Shown piece after piece: positions 1-7,864 of a DNA stretch of 64,000 nt (its first letter is position 1; each line of letters begins with the position of its first letter). The DNA comes from Agromyces sp. NDB4Y10 (GTDB taxonomy: Bacteria; Actinomycetota; Actinomycetes; Actinomycetales; Microbacteriaceae). The stretch spans positions 62,001 to 126,000 of the forward strand of contig NZ_LQGY01000040.1 in NCBI RefSeq assembly GCF_001620055.1, read 5' to 3'. A program made the position numbers and the translations under genes. The notes beneath the pieces are model-generated. The model did no database searches and was not told where the DNA came from. It was given only the letters and a program-made list of their open reading frames with translations.

Positions 1-145
1 CACGTGGGCGCTCCCGGGGGTGTGTCTGGGCCGGGGAGATGATCACCCGGCGCCGGAACGTCCATCATACGGCGGGCCGCATTCTCGCCCTGCCATGTGA
101 CGACCGGCCCCGGACCGCGCGCGTCGGCGGGAGTAGAGTGCGGCC

Positions 146-640
146 ATGGCGGAGGCGCTCGAGGGCTGGACCGACTTCAACGTCGCGATGGTCGGTGCGG
201 CCGCGGCGCTCGCGGGCCTGCTCATCGTCGCGATGTCGGTGAACATCAGCGCGATCATGTCGTCGCCCGAGCTCACCGCCCGCGCCGGGGCGTCGATCGC
301 AGGGCTGGCCCTCGCGATCGTCGCATCCGCCGTCGGCCTCATGCCCGGCGGCTCGACGGCGGTCTACGCAATCGCCGTCCTGGTGGCCGCCGTCGGGGCC
401 GGGGCCTTCCAGGTGGCGGCGATCCGTGCCATCCGTCGCGGCGGTCGCGACAGCGTCGGCGAGCGGATCGTGCGGGGCGCGATCGGCATGGTGGCGGTGG
501 CGGCGTTCGCCGTCGGAGCGGTGCTCGTGCTGGCGGGGCCGATCGATGCGGGACTCGTCGTGATCGGCTTCGGCGCCGTGATCGCCGTGATCGCGTCGAT
601 CCTCATGGCGTGGGTGGTGCTCGTGGAGGTCCTCCGCTGA
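146..640 (+). CDS. Small integral membrane protein of unknown function
   Basis: The 164-residue product is almost entirely hydrophobic Ala/Val/Ile/Gly sequence. About four transmembrane helices can be seen, near residues 15-37, 48-64, 70-88 and 110-160 (the last probably two helices). A short basic loop (RAIRRGGRD) near residue 93 probably faces the cytoplasm. No catalytic motif is recognisable. A -10-like TAGAGT at 134-139 lies six bases before the ATG and there is no Shine-Dalgarno sequence, so the transcript is probably leaderless, which supports this start. The gene stands alone, convergent with the SnoaL-like gene that follows. Function unknown; gene call based on codon pattern and hydrophobicity. 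Confidence 0.75.
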   Translation: MAEALEGWTDFNVAMVGAAAALAGLLIVAMSVNISAIMSSPELTARAGASIAGLALAIVASAVGLMPGGSTAVYAIAVLVAAVGAGAFQVAAIRAIRRGGRDSVGERIVRGAIGMVAVAAFAVGAVLVLAGPIDAGLVVIGFGAVIAVIASILMAWVVLVEVLR

Positions 641-676
641 CGTGCGTGGCGAGGGGCGGCTCGCGCCGCCGCCGGT

Positions 677-1030
677 TCAGCGGTCGCGCTCCATGTACCA
701 CTCGGTGAAGCGCGTCGCCCGACCGTCGGGCGCGAGCCGGATGACCCAGAGGTTGTCGTAGAGCTTCGAGTCCGGGTAGTCGGTGCGGCCTTGGACGATC
801 ACGAGATCGTCGGTCTCGGTGAGGACCTCCCAGTCGAACTCCCAGTCGTCGGGCTCGTCCTTGGAGTCGAGCCACCCGGCGATGATCGCCTCGCGACCCC
901 GCAGGGCATCGGGATCGTCGGGACTGAACTCGTACACCGCGTCATCCGTGAAGATCGCCGCGATGTCGTCGGGATCGTTGGTCTCCCACGCTCGGACGTA
1001 GCCTTCGACCCAGTCGCTGCCTGCGCTCAT
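677..1030 (-). CDS. SnoaL-like / nuclear transport factor 2-fold protein
   Basis: This 117-residue protein has the small alpha+beta barrel pattern of SnoaL-like polyketide-cyclase/ketosteroid-isomerase-like proteins: an N-terminal helix (VEGYVRAWETND), then DDIAAIFTDDAVYEF, LRGREAIIAGW and C-terminal strands ending in RFTEWYMERDR. I chose the inner ATG (MSAGSDW) because family members begin at this helix; a longer frame continues to 1066 but adds an atypical 12-residue extension. The substrate cannot be told from sequence. It lies just upstream of the dnaX-recR unit on the same strand side but is separately placed. Possible role as a small-molecule isomerase or hydrolase is inference only. 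Confidence 0.7.
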   Translation of the reverse strand: MSAGSDWVEGYVRAWETNDPDDIAAIFTDDAVYEFSPDDPDALRGREAIIAGWLDSKDEPDDWEFDWEVLTETDDLVIVQGRTDYPDSKLYDNLWVIRLAPDGRATRFTEWYMERDR

Positions 1031-1081
1031 GTGGTCCGTTCTATCGGCGCGGCATCCGGTCGTCAATGGGTGGCGCGGGCG

Positions 1082-1678
1082 TCAGCCGACGACGCGCCGA
1101 CCCTCGAACGCTCGGCCCAGGGTGACCTCGTCGGCGTACTCGAGGTCGCCGCCGACGGGCAGGCCCGAGGCGAGGCGCGTCACGCGGATCTCGAGGGTCG
1201 TGAGGAGCCGGCTGAGATACGTGGCCGTGGCCTCGCCCTCGAGGTTGGGGTCGGTGGCGATGATGACCTCGGTGACGGTGCCGTCGGCGAGGCGCTGCAT
1301 GAGCTGTCGGATGCGGAGCTCGTCGGGCCCGATGCCGTCGATCGGGCTGATCGCGCCGCCGAGCACGTGGTAGAGGCCGCGGAACTCGCGCGTGCGCTCG
1401 ATCGCCACGACGTCCTTCGCCTCCTCGACCACGCAGATGAGCGACGCATCACGGCGCGGGTCGCGGCAGATGGAGCACGTGGACTGCTCGGCCACGTTGC
1501 CGCAGATCTCGCAGAACTTCACCTTGTCGCGCACCTCGAGCAGGATCTCGGCGAGCCGCGACACGTCGAACTGCTCGGTCTGCACGATGTGGAACGCGAT
1601 GCGCTGCGCCGACTTCGGACCGATGCCCGGCAGCCGGCCGAGCTCGTCGATCAGCTCTTGGACGATGCCCTCGTACAC
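1082..1678 (-). CDS. recR: Recombination mediator protein RecR
   Basis: RecR (198 residues, normal length) works with RecO/RecF to load RecA at gaps in DNA. The order of domains is canonical: an N-terminal helix-hairpin-helix ([11 protein letters not shown], residues 16-26), a C4 zinc finger with Cys56, Cys59, Cys68 and Cys71, a Toprim domain ([25 protein letters not shown]) and a C-terminal Walker-B-like strand region. The GTG start at 1678 lies three bases after the dnaX stop, so the two genes form an operon, as in most Actinobacteria. There is no ybaB/ebfC gene between dnaX and recR, unlike the arrangement in many other bacteria. Confidence 0.97.
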   Translation of the reverse strand: MYEGIVQELIDELGRLPGIGPKSAQRIAFHIVQTEQFDVSRLAEILLEVRDKVKFCEICGNVAEQSTCSICRDPRRDASLICVVEEAKDVVAIERTREFRGLYHVLGGAISPIDGIGPDELRIRQLMQRLADGTVTEVIIATDPNLEGEATATYLSRLLTTLEIRVTRLASGLPVGGDLEYADEVTLGRAFEGRRVVG

Positions 1679-1681
1679 GCG

Positions 1682-4051
1682 CTAGCTCCGCTCGCCGAAT
1701 CGAGCGGGCGGCGCCTCGACCTCTTCGAGGAAGGTCGCGCCGAGCAGGTCGCGCACCACCGCCTCGCCGTAGCGCTGGATGGGAGCGCCACCCGAGGACG
1801 CACGCGGCGGGGTCGCGGCGCGCGCCGGTCGGGCCGCCGGCGCGGACGGCTCGGGGGCCGGGGGCGGTGCTGCGTCGAACGGCGGCTCGTCGTCGGCCGG
1901 AGGCGCATCGGCGTCATCGGGCGGCGGGACGTCGTCGATCGGTGCGGCATCGACGCCGGGCCGTTCGGCGCCCGCGGTCGCCGAACGACGATCGGGCGTT
2001 GCGCCCTCGGCGGCGGCGGGGGTCGTCCACTCGGGAGCCGACCGGCGTGCCGGCGCCGCGTCGGCCGACGGGGCGCCGACGGTCGGATCGGAGGTCGGTA
2101 TCGCCACGGTCGCCCATGAGTCGACCGGTCCGGACGGCGCAGCCGCAGGAGCAGGAGCAGCAGCGGATGCGGCCGGGCCGCCGGTCGGGTCGGAGGACGC
2201 GGAGCCGGCCGCAGCCACCCGGTCGCTGCCCGCCGGACGCGACTCGGTCGCCGGTGCCGACGACGGCGACGCGGACGCAGGTGCACCACCGCGAGGCGCC
2301 GCGCCGCCCTCGGGACGGTCGGATGCCGATGGGGCCGGAGTGCGGTCGCCCATCACGCGCGGCACGAACTTGACCTGCACGCCGAGCACCTCGGCGATGG
2401 CGCCCCGCAGGAGCTCGGCCGGGCTCTGCAGGCCGGTGGCGCCGCGAAGCTCCTTCACGTCGTTCTGGCTCGGGAATCCGAGGACGAGCACGGCGTCGTC
2501 GGAGCGGTAGTCGATGACCTTCGCCGTCAGCGCGGCCATCCAGGCCGTGCGCTTGGTGCGTTCGAGCACGCCGAGGATCTCGGGCCACGCGTCGCGCACC
2601 TGCTCGAGCGTCACCGGCCCGACCGGGACCGCACGCGCAGCGGGCTCGACGGGCGCCGCGGGTTCGGCCGGGGGCACCGGGGTCGGCGGCACGCCCGGCG
2701 CCGACGCCTCCACCGGCGCGGATGCCACGGGCGCGGGCGCATCGGCCCGGGGCGAGCTCGCCTGCGGAGCACGCGCGCGCGCGGCCGGCGCGGCGGGCGT
2801 CGGCTCGGCCGGCGCGGCGGCGGGCGCCGGAGCCGGCGGCGCGACCGAGGCGCGCATCGGCGGCGCGGCGTCGCCCGCGGCATCCGTCACGCCGACCCGG
2901 CGTTCGAGCCGCTCGACCCGGGCGAGGGCGCCCCGCTCGGTCTCGTCGCTCGCGGGCACGAGCACGCGCGCGAGCATGAGCTCGAGGTGCAGGCGCGGCG
3001 AGGTGGCGCCCGTCATCTCGGTGAGGGTCTGGTTGACCAGGTCGGCGACCCGCGAGAGCTCGGCCGGACCGAACGCGGCCGCCTGCGCGGCCATGCGCGT
3101 GAGCTCGTCGGCCGGCACGCCGCGGAGCACCGCGGCCGCGGCCTCGGGACTCGTCGCCGCGACCACGATGAGGTCGCGCAGGCGCTCGAGCAGGTCTTCG
3201 ACGAATCGCCGGGGGTCCTGGCCCGTCTGCATGACCCGGTCGGCCGCCGCGAACGCGCCCGCCGCGTCGGCCGAGCCGATCGCGTCGACGACCTCGTCGA
3301 GCAGGGCGCCGTGCGTGTACCCGAGCAGCGCGACCGCGCGCTCGTACCCGACCGTCGACCCCTCGGACCCCGCGATGAGCTGGTCGAGCAGCGAGAGCGT
3401 ATCTCGCGGCGAGCCGCCGCCGGCCCGCACGACGAGCGAGAGCACGCCGGGCTCGACCGTGACGCCCTCGTCGTCGCAGAGCTGCTGCACGTAGTCGAGC
3501 ATCGGCGCCGGCGGCACCAGCCGGAACGGGTAGTGGTGGGTGCGCGAGCGGATGGTGCCGAGCACCTTGTCGGGCTCGGTCGTCGCGAAGATGAACTTGA
3601 CGTGCTCGGGCGGCTCTTCGACGAGCTTCAGCAGGGCGTTGAAGCCCTGCGGGGTCACCATGTGCGCCTCGTCGAGGATGAAGATCTTGTAGCGGTCGCG
3701 AGCGGGGGCGAACACGGCGCGCTCGCGCAGGTCGCGCGCGTCGTCGACGCCATTGTGGCTCGCCGCGTCGATCTCGACGACATCGAGCGAACCGCCGCCC
3801 GCACGTGAGAGCTCGACGCAGCTCGGGCACGTGCCGCAGGGCGTGTCGGTCGGCCCCTCGGCGCAGTTCAGGCAGCGCGCGAGGATGCGGGCCGAGGTCG
3901 TCTTGCCGCAGCCGCGTGGACCGCTGAACAGGTAGGCGTGGTTCACGCGGTCGGTGCGCAGCGCCGTCATGAGCGGCTCGGTGACCTGCGACTGGCCGAT
4001 CATCTCGGCGAAGGTCTCGGGCCGGTATCGGCGGTAGAGGGCGGTGACCAC
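1682..4051 (-). CDS. dnaX: DNA polymerase III subunit gamma/tau
   Basis: This is the clamp-loader ATPase and replisome organiser. The N-terminus MVTALYRRYRPETF is family-typical, followed by Walker A GPRGCGKTT (about residues 44-52), the zinc-module cysteines in CLNC and CGTCPSC, and Walker B LDEAHM. Domain III (residues about 180-360) precedes a long Pro/Ala-rich linker (about 385-480), a tau-type domain containing VTLEQVRDAWPEILGVL, and a second low-complexity region rich in Pro, Ala and Asp. At 789 residues it is a full tau-length protein, and no slippery A-run for programmed frameshifting is visible. GTG start. The gene is followed directly by recR. Confidence 0.96.
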   Translation of the reverse strand: MVTALYRRYRPETFAEMIGQSQVTEPLMTALRTDRVNHAYLFSGPRGCGKTTSARILARCLNCAEGPTDTPCGTCPSCVELSRAGGGSLDVVEIDAASHNGVDDARDLRERAVFAPARDRYKIFILDEAHMVTPQGFNALLKLVEEPPEHVKFIFATTEPDKVLGTIRSRTHHYPFRLVPPAPMLDYVQQLCDDEGVTVEPGVLSLVVRAGGGSPRDTLSLLDQLIAGSEGSTVGYERAVALLGYTHGALLDEVVDAIGSADAAGAFAAADRVMQTGQDPRRFVEDLLERLRDLIVVAATSPEAAAAVLRGVPADELTRMAAQAAAFGPAELSRVADLVNQTLTEMTGATSPRLHLELMLARVLVPASDETERGALARVERLERRVGVTDAAGDAAPPMRASVAPPAPAPAAAPAEPTPAAPAARARAPQASSPRADAPAPVASAPVEASAPGVPPTPVPPAEPAAPVEPAARAVPVGPVTLEQVRDAWPEILGVLERTKRTAWMAALTAKVIDYRSDDAVLVLGFPSQNDVKELRGATGLQSPAELLRGAIAEVLGVQVKFVPRVMGDRTPAPSASDRPEGGAAPRGGAPASASPSSAPATESRPAGSDRVAAAGSASSDPTGGPAASAAAPAPAAAPSGPVDSWATVAIPTSDPTVGAPSADAAPARRSAPEWTTPAAAEGATPDRRSATAGAERPGVDAAPIDDVPPPDDADAPPADDEPPFDAAPPPAPEPSAPAARPARAATPPRASSGGAPIQRYGEAVVRDLLGATFLEEVEAPPARFGERS

Positions 4052-4193
4052 GCGTCAATGCTAGTCGCGCCGTCCGACAGCGCGTCCGGCGTGGATCGGC
4101 GCCCGTGACGGCGGGCGGGCATAGGATCGGTGGACCGCATCGGCGCGGGCTCCGACATCCGCTCGACCGGTGCACGACGACGGAGGTGGTCAC

Positions 4194-4565
4194 GTGACGG
4201 GGATCCGCAGCGCGGAGCAACTCGAGCGCTTCCGGGAGCTGCTGCTCGCCGAACGCCGGGAGGCCGAGGAGCGTCTCGCCGAGCAGAGCGAGGGCATCAC
4301 GGCGGTGCGCGAGGCGAGATCCGACGGCTCCGTCGACGACGAGCACGATCCCGACGGCCCCACCATGAGCCAAGAGTGGTCGCAGCGCACCGCGGTGCTG
4401 CACGACGTCGAGCACGAGCTCGTCGACGTGAAGCGGGCGCTCGCGCGCATCGACGACGGCACCTACGGCGTCTGCGAGAAGTGCGGCCAGAAGATCTCGG
4501 TCGCCCGGCTCGAGGCGCGGCCCACGGCGACGCTCTGCATCGACTGCGCGCGCAAGGTCCGCTGA
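4194..4565 (+). CDS. DksA/TraR-family C4 zinc-finger protein
   Basis: The 123-residue product has an N-terminal coiled-coil-like helical part (EQLERFRELLLAERREAEERLAEQ) and a C-terminal four-cysteine zinc finger (YGVCEKCGQKI ... LCIDCARK), the signature of DksA/TraR proteins, which bind the RNA polymerase secondary channel. The GTG at 4194 is preferred over an upstream ATG (4170) because GGAGG at 4182-4186 lies seven bases before it. The acidic tip motif typical of true DksA (DxxDxA) is not obvious; DDEHDPDGP occurs in the middle. Family membership is firm, a regulatory role is inferred. Single gene, divergent from dnaX. Confidence 0.88.
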   Translation: MTGIRSAEQLERFRELLLAERREAEERLAEQSEGITAVREARSDGSVDDEHDPDGPTMSQEWSQRTAVLHDVEHELVDVKRALARIDDGTYGVCEKCGQKISVARLEARPTATLCIDCARKVR

Positions 4566-4593
4566 ACCGCGCCGCACCCCGCGGGGCGACCGG

Positions 4594-5958
4594 TCAGCGC
4601 ACCGCCTCGGCCGCCGACCGCGGGGCATCCGCTGCCGCCCCGGCCTCAGCCTCGTCGTCACGATCGACGACGGATGCCGCGCGCCCGGCACTCGACAGCC
4701 CGTCGAACGATCGCAGCAGCAGCGGGCTCGCCCCGAGCACCGCGTAGAGCACGGCCGCGCCCGCGAGCACGCCGCCCAGGCCGAACGCCTCCACCGTGAC
4801 GCCCGCGAGGAGCGCGCCCACCGGCATCGACGCCGCCACGCCCGCCGTGAGCGCGCCGAAGACCCGTGCGCGCATGCCGTCGGGCACCACCGAGTACAGC
4901 GCCGTCGCGATCATCGGGTTGATGGCGCCGGCCGCGAGGCCCGACGCCGTGAGCACCGGGAACAGCACCTCGACGGGTGCCCCGAGCGCCATCGCGGCAT
5001 AGGGCGGCGCGCCGGCGAGCACGAAGCAGATCGCGAACATCGTCCGTCCCGACGCGCGGTGGCCGATGATGCCGAACAGCGCCGAGCCGGTGAGGGCGCC
5101 CGCGGCGAAGCAGCCGACCATGAACCCGAGCACCGCCGGGTCGCCGAGCACCTGCGACGCGTACACGGGCTTCAGCACGGTCATCCCGGCCGCGTCGATC
5201 GCGTTGGTCAGCGTGACGAGCAGCACGACCCCGCGCGCGAGCGGGGTGCGCCAGACGAAGCGGATGCCGGCGATGAACGCCTGCACGCTCGAGCCCGCGG
5301 TCTCGGCCGCCTCGTCAGGCTCGAGGACTCGGTCGCCGCGGAGCGCCGCCGGCCGCGGCACGAGGAGCGCGACGAGCAGGGCGGACACGGCGAAGCCGGC
5401 GGCATCCGCCACCAGCGCGGTCATCGGCCCCGCGAGCGCGACGAGCGCCCCGGCCACGCCGGCCCCGACCATGGTCGCCGTGCGCTGCACCGCCGACTGG
5501 GCGCCGGCCGCACGGGCGAGCGGGATCCGGGCCAGGGCGGCGAGATCGGGCATGAGGACCGTCTTCGCCGTGTCGCCCGGGGCGTCGAGCAGCCCGCCGA
5601 GGAAGACGAGCGCGAGCAGCGCGCCGAACGAGAGCAGCCCCGCGGCATCCAGCAGCGGGATCGCGAGCACCGTCACGCCGCTCGCGATGTCGGCGGCGAT
5701 GCTCGATGCGCGGTACCCGAACCGGTCGACGAGCACGCCGCCGAGCGCGCCGCCGACCACGAGCGGCACGGTCGCGAAGATGCCCGCGACGCCCGCCGCG
5801 AGCGGGGAGCCGGTCTGCTGCAGCACGATGATCGGGATGGCGACGAGGGCGATCGCGTTGCCGGCGAGCGAGCACAGCTGCGCCGCGTAGAGCGCGAGCA
5901 GCGGGATGCGGCGACGAGGCGCCGTGGCCGGCCGCGCGGCATCCGCTCGGGAGGTCAC
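4594..5958 (-). CDS. MFS transporter (probable drug or metabolite exporter)
   Basis: The 454-residue protein shows about twelve transmembrane helices and the layout of major facilitator exporters: a basic N-terminus, a first helix (PLLALYAAQLCSLAG), and a cytoplasmic loop GGVLVDRFGYR between helices 2 and 3 that corresponds to the MFS A-motif. The GTG start at 5958 overlaps the stop of the upstream ArsR-like regulator (GTGA), so the pair is translationally coupled. This arrangement suggests that the regulator controls its own operon and the exporter in response to an exported compound. The C-terminus is Ala/Glu-rich and probably disordered. Substrate unknown. Confidence 0.88.
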   Translation of the reverse strand: MTSRADAARPATAPRRRIPLLALYAAQLCSLAGNAIALVAIPIIVLQQTGSPLAAGVAGIFATVPLVVGGALGGVLVDRFGYRASSIAADIASGVTVLAIPLLDAAGLLSFGALLALVFLGGLLDAPGDTAKTVLMPDLAALARIPLARAAGAQSAVQRTATMVGAGVAGALVALAGPMTALVADAAGFAVSALLVALLVPRPAALRGDRVLEPDEAAETAGSSVQAFIAGIRFVWRTPLARGVVLLVTLTNAIDAAGMTVLKPVYASQVLGDPAVLGFMVGCFAAGALTGSALFGIIGHRASGRTMFAICFVLAGAPPYAAMALGAPVEVLFPVLTASGLAAGAINPMIATALYSVVPDGMRARVFGALTAGVAASMPVGALLAGVTVEAFGLGGVLAGAAVLYAVLGASPLLLRSFDGLSSAGRAASVVDRDDEAEAGAAADAPRSAAEAVR

Positions 5959-6542
5959 GCGTCGGCCCTCGGGAAGACGTGGGTGATCCAGCGCACCGGA
6001 CGCGCTCCCTCGCGCGGCTCGCGACCGCGCGCCCACCAGCGCTCGCGCACCGCGGCGAGCTCGGCCCCGAGCTCCTGGAACTCCTCGAGCGTCAGGTGCG
6101 CGGCGCCGTCGCTCGAGTCGGAGGCGGCGACCCACTCGGGTTCGAGCGCGGCCTCAACGTCGAGCGCGCCCAGCAGTTCGCGATGGTAGGCCTCGAGCAC
6201 GGTGCGGCGCAGGGCGTCGGATGCCGCGCGGCGGTCGGGATCGTCGACGAACTCCGCCGACTGCCAGCTCGTCACCTCGTGGGCCGACCGCCACCACCGC
6301 TCGCGCCGGTCGCGCGCGAGCTCGGGCGCCTCCTCGACGAAGCCGTGCTTGGCGAGCGTGGACACGTGGTAGCTGATGGAACCCGCGGCCTCGCCCGTGC
6401 GCTCCGCGAGCATGCCGACCGTGGCCGGGCCGTCGATGCGCAGCAGGCCGAGCAGTCGCAGGCGGACGGGGTGCGCGAGCGCGCGCATGGGCCCCGCGTC
6501 GTGCAGTTGGATGCGGTTCGAGTCCGGGCGGCGGTCGTCCAT
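5955..6542 (-). CDS. ArsR-like winged-helix transcriptional regulator
   Basis: Residues 17-95 form an ArsR-type winged helix: MRALAHPVRLRLLGLL, then the recognition region GEAAGSISYHVSTLAKHG and a wing with RERWWRS. This subfamily (helix-turn-helix 20) is commonly paired with MFS exporters. The C-terminal 100 residues are helical and rich in Glu/Ala/Trp, probably for dimerisation or ligand sensing; no metal-binding Cys cluster is seen, so metal sensing is unlikely. Its stop overlaps the GTG of the MFS gene. A strong inverted repeat lies 16-36 bases upstream of the ATG, consistent with autoregulation. Confidence 0.88.
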   Translation of the reverse strand: MDDRRPDSNRIQLHDAGPMRALAHPVRLRLLGLLRIDGPATVGMLAERTGEAAGSISYHVSTLAKHGFVEEAPELARDRRERWWRSAHEVTSWQSAEFVDDPDRRAASDALRRTVLEAYHRELLGALDVEAALEPEWVAASDSSDGAAHLTLEEFQELGAELAAVRERWWARGREPREGARPVRWITHVFPRADA

Positions 6543-6558
6543 GCCGCGAGGCTACATC

Positions 6559-6578
6559 TACAAGAAGTCTTGTACAAG
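6559..6578 (-). promoter_or_regulatory. Probable operator of the ArsR-like regulator and MFS operon
   Basis: The site contains TACAAGA-AG-TCTTGTA (6559-6574, perfect 7-bp arms) overlapping CTTGTACAAG (6569-6578, also perfect), so the half-site TACAAG/CTTGTA occurs three times in 20 bp. It lies directly upstream of the regulator's start on the minus strand and is distinctly AT-richer than its surroundings. Binding by the adjacent regulator is inferred from position and symmetry. Confidence 0.65.
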
Positions 6579-6615
6579 TGTTGTTGTGAAATTGACCGCC
6601 CGCCGGCCGGCCGGG

Positions 6616-7806
6616 TCAGCGGCCGACGACCTCGACGGTCTGGCGGGCGATCTCGAGCTCCTCGTCGGTGGGTACCACGAGCACCTCGACCCGCGCGCCG
6701 TCCGGCGAGATGCGGCGCGCTCCCCCGCGAGCCGCATTGCGCTCCGCATCGACCTCGATGCCGAACCACTCGAGCCCCGCGAGCGCCCGCGCCCGCACCG
6801 GCGCGGCGTTCTCGCCCACGCCGGCCGTGAAGACGACCGCGTCCAGCCGCCCGAGCTGCGCGGCGTACGCCCCCACGTACGAGCGGATGCGGTGGCAGTA
6901 CACCTCGAGCGCGAGCTCGGCGCGCGCGTCGCCCGACTCGGCCGCCGCGACCAGGTCGCGCATGTCGCCGTGGCCGCCCAGCCCCAGGATGCCGCTGCGC
7001 TTGTTGAGCAGGTCGTCGACGCCGGCGACGTCGAGGCCGGCACGTCGCTGCAGGTGCAGGAGCACCGCCGGGTCGAGGTCGCCCGAGCGGGTGCCCATCA
7101 CGAGCCCTTCGAGCGGGGTCATCCCCATGCTCGTCTCGACCGAGCGACCGCCGTCGACCGCGCACGCCGACGCCCCGTTGCCGAGGTGCAGGACGATGAG
7201 CTTCAAGTCCTCGACCGGCCGCCCGAGGAAGGCCGCGGCCGCGCGCGAGACGTACTGGTGGGACGTGCCGTGGAACCCGTACCGCCGGACCCGGTGCCGC
7301 GCCGCGACCTCGGCGTCGATCGCGTACGTGTACGCCGCGGGCGGCATGGTCTGGTGGAACGCCGTGTCGAACACCGCGACATGCGGCACCGACGGGAAGG
7401 CACGCTCGGCGGCGACGATCCCCGCGAGGTTCGCCGGGTTGTGCAGCGGCGCGAGCACCGACAGCTCGTCGATGTTGATCTTCACGAGCTCGGTGATCAC
7501 CGTCGGCTCGAAGAACCGCGCGCCGCCCTGCACCACGCGGTGGCCGACGGCCACGGGGGGACGTTCCTCCAGCGACGGGCCGTGTTCGGCGAACGCCCGC
7601 AGCATCCACGCGAAGGCGGCGTCGTGGTCGGGCACGTCGAGCTCCTCGCGGAACGTCGCGCCCGAGGCATCCGTATGCCTGGCGGTGCCCGGGGGCCGCC
7701 CGATGCGCTCGACGAGGCCCGTCGCGAGCGCCTCGGCCGACTCGACGTCGACCAGCTGGTACTTCAGCGACGATGAGCCGGAGTTGACGACGAGGACGAT
7801 GCTCAT
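6616..7806 (-). CDS. ackA: Acetate kinase
   Basis: Acetate kinase converts acetyl phosphate and ADP to acetate and ATP. The 396-residue protein carries the family signatures: VLVVNSGSSSLKY at the N-terminus, AVGHRVVQGG, VFDTAFHQTMP (containing the catalytic Asp), GFHGTSHQYV, LHLGNGAS and GTRSGDLDP. It follows pta on the same strand with a 58-base gap, the usual pta-ackA order for overflow acetate metabolism and substrate-level ATP formation. Length and motifs are complete, with no sign of damage. Confidence 0.97.
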   Translation of the reverse strand: MSIVLVVNSGSSSLKYQLVDVESAEALATGLVERIGRPPGTARHTDASGATFREELDVPDHDAAFAWMLRAFAEHGPSLEERPPVAVGHRVVQGGARFFEPTVITELVKINIDELSVLAPLHNPANLAGIVAAERAFPSVPHVAVFDTAFHQTMPPAAYTYAIDAEVAARHRVRRYGFHGTSHQYVSRAAAAFLGRPVEDLKLIVLHLGNGASACAVDGGRSVETSMGMTPLEGLVMGTRSGDLDPAVLLHLQRRAGLDVAGVDDLLNKRSGILGLGGHGDMRDLVAAAESGDARAELALEVYCHRIRSYVGAYAAQLGRLDAVVFTAGVGENAAPVRARALAGLEWFGIEVDAERNAARGGARRISPDGARVEVLVVPTDEELEIARQTVEVVGR

Positions 7807-7864
7807 GCAGGGCTCCCGGGTCTCGGTACGCGCGCTCCGCGGGCTACTCGACCACCGGGGGCGC

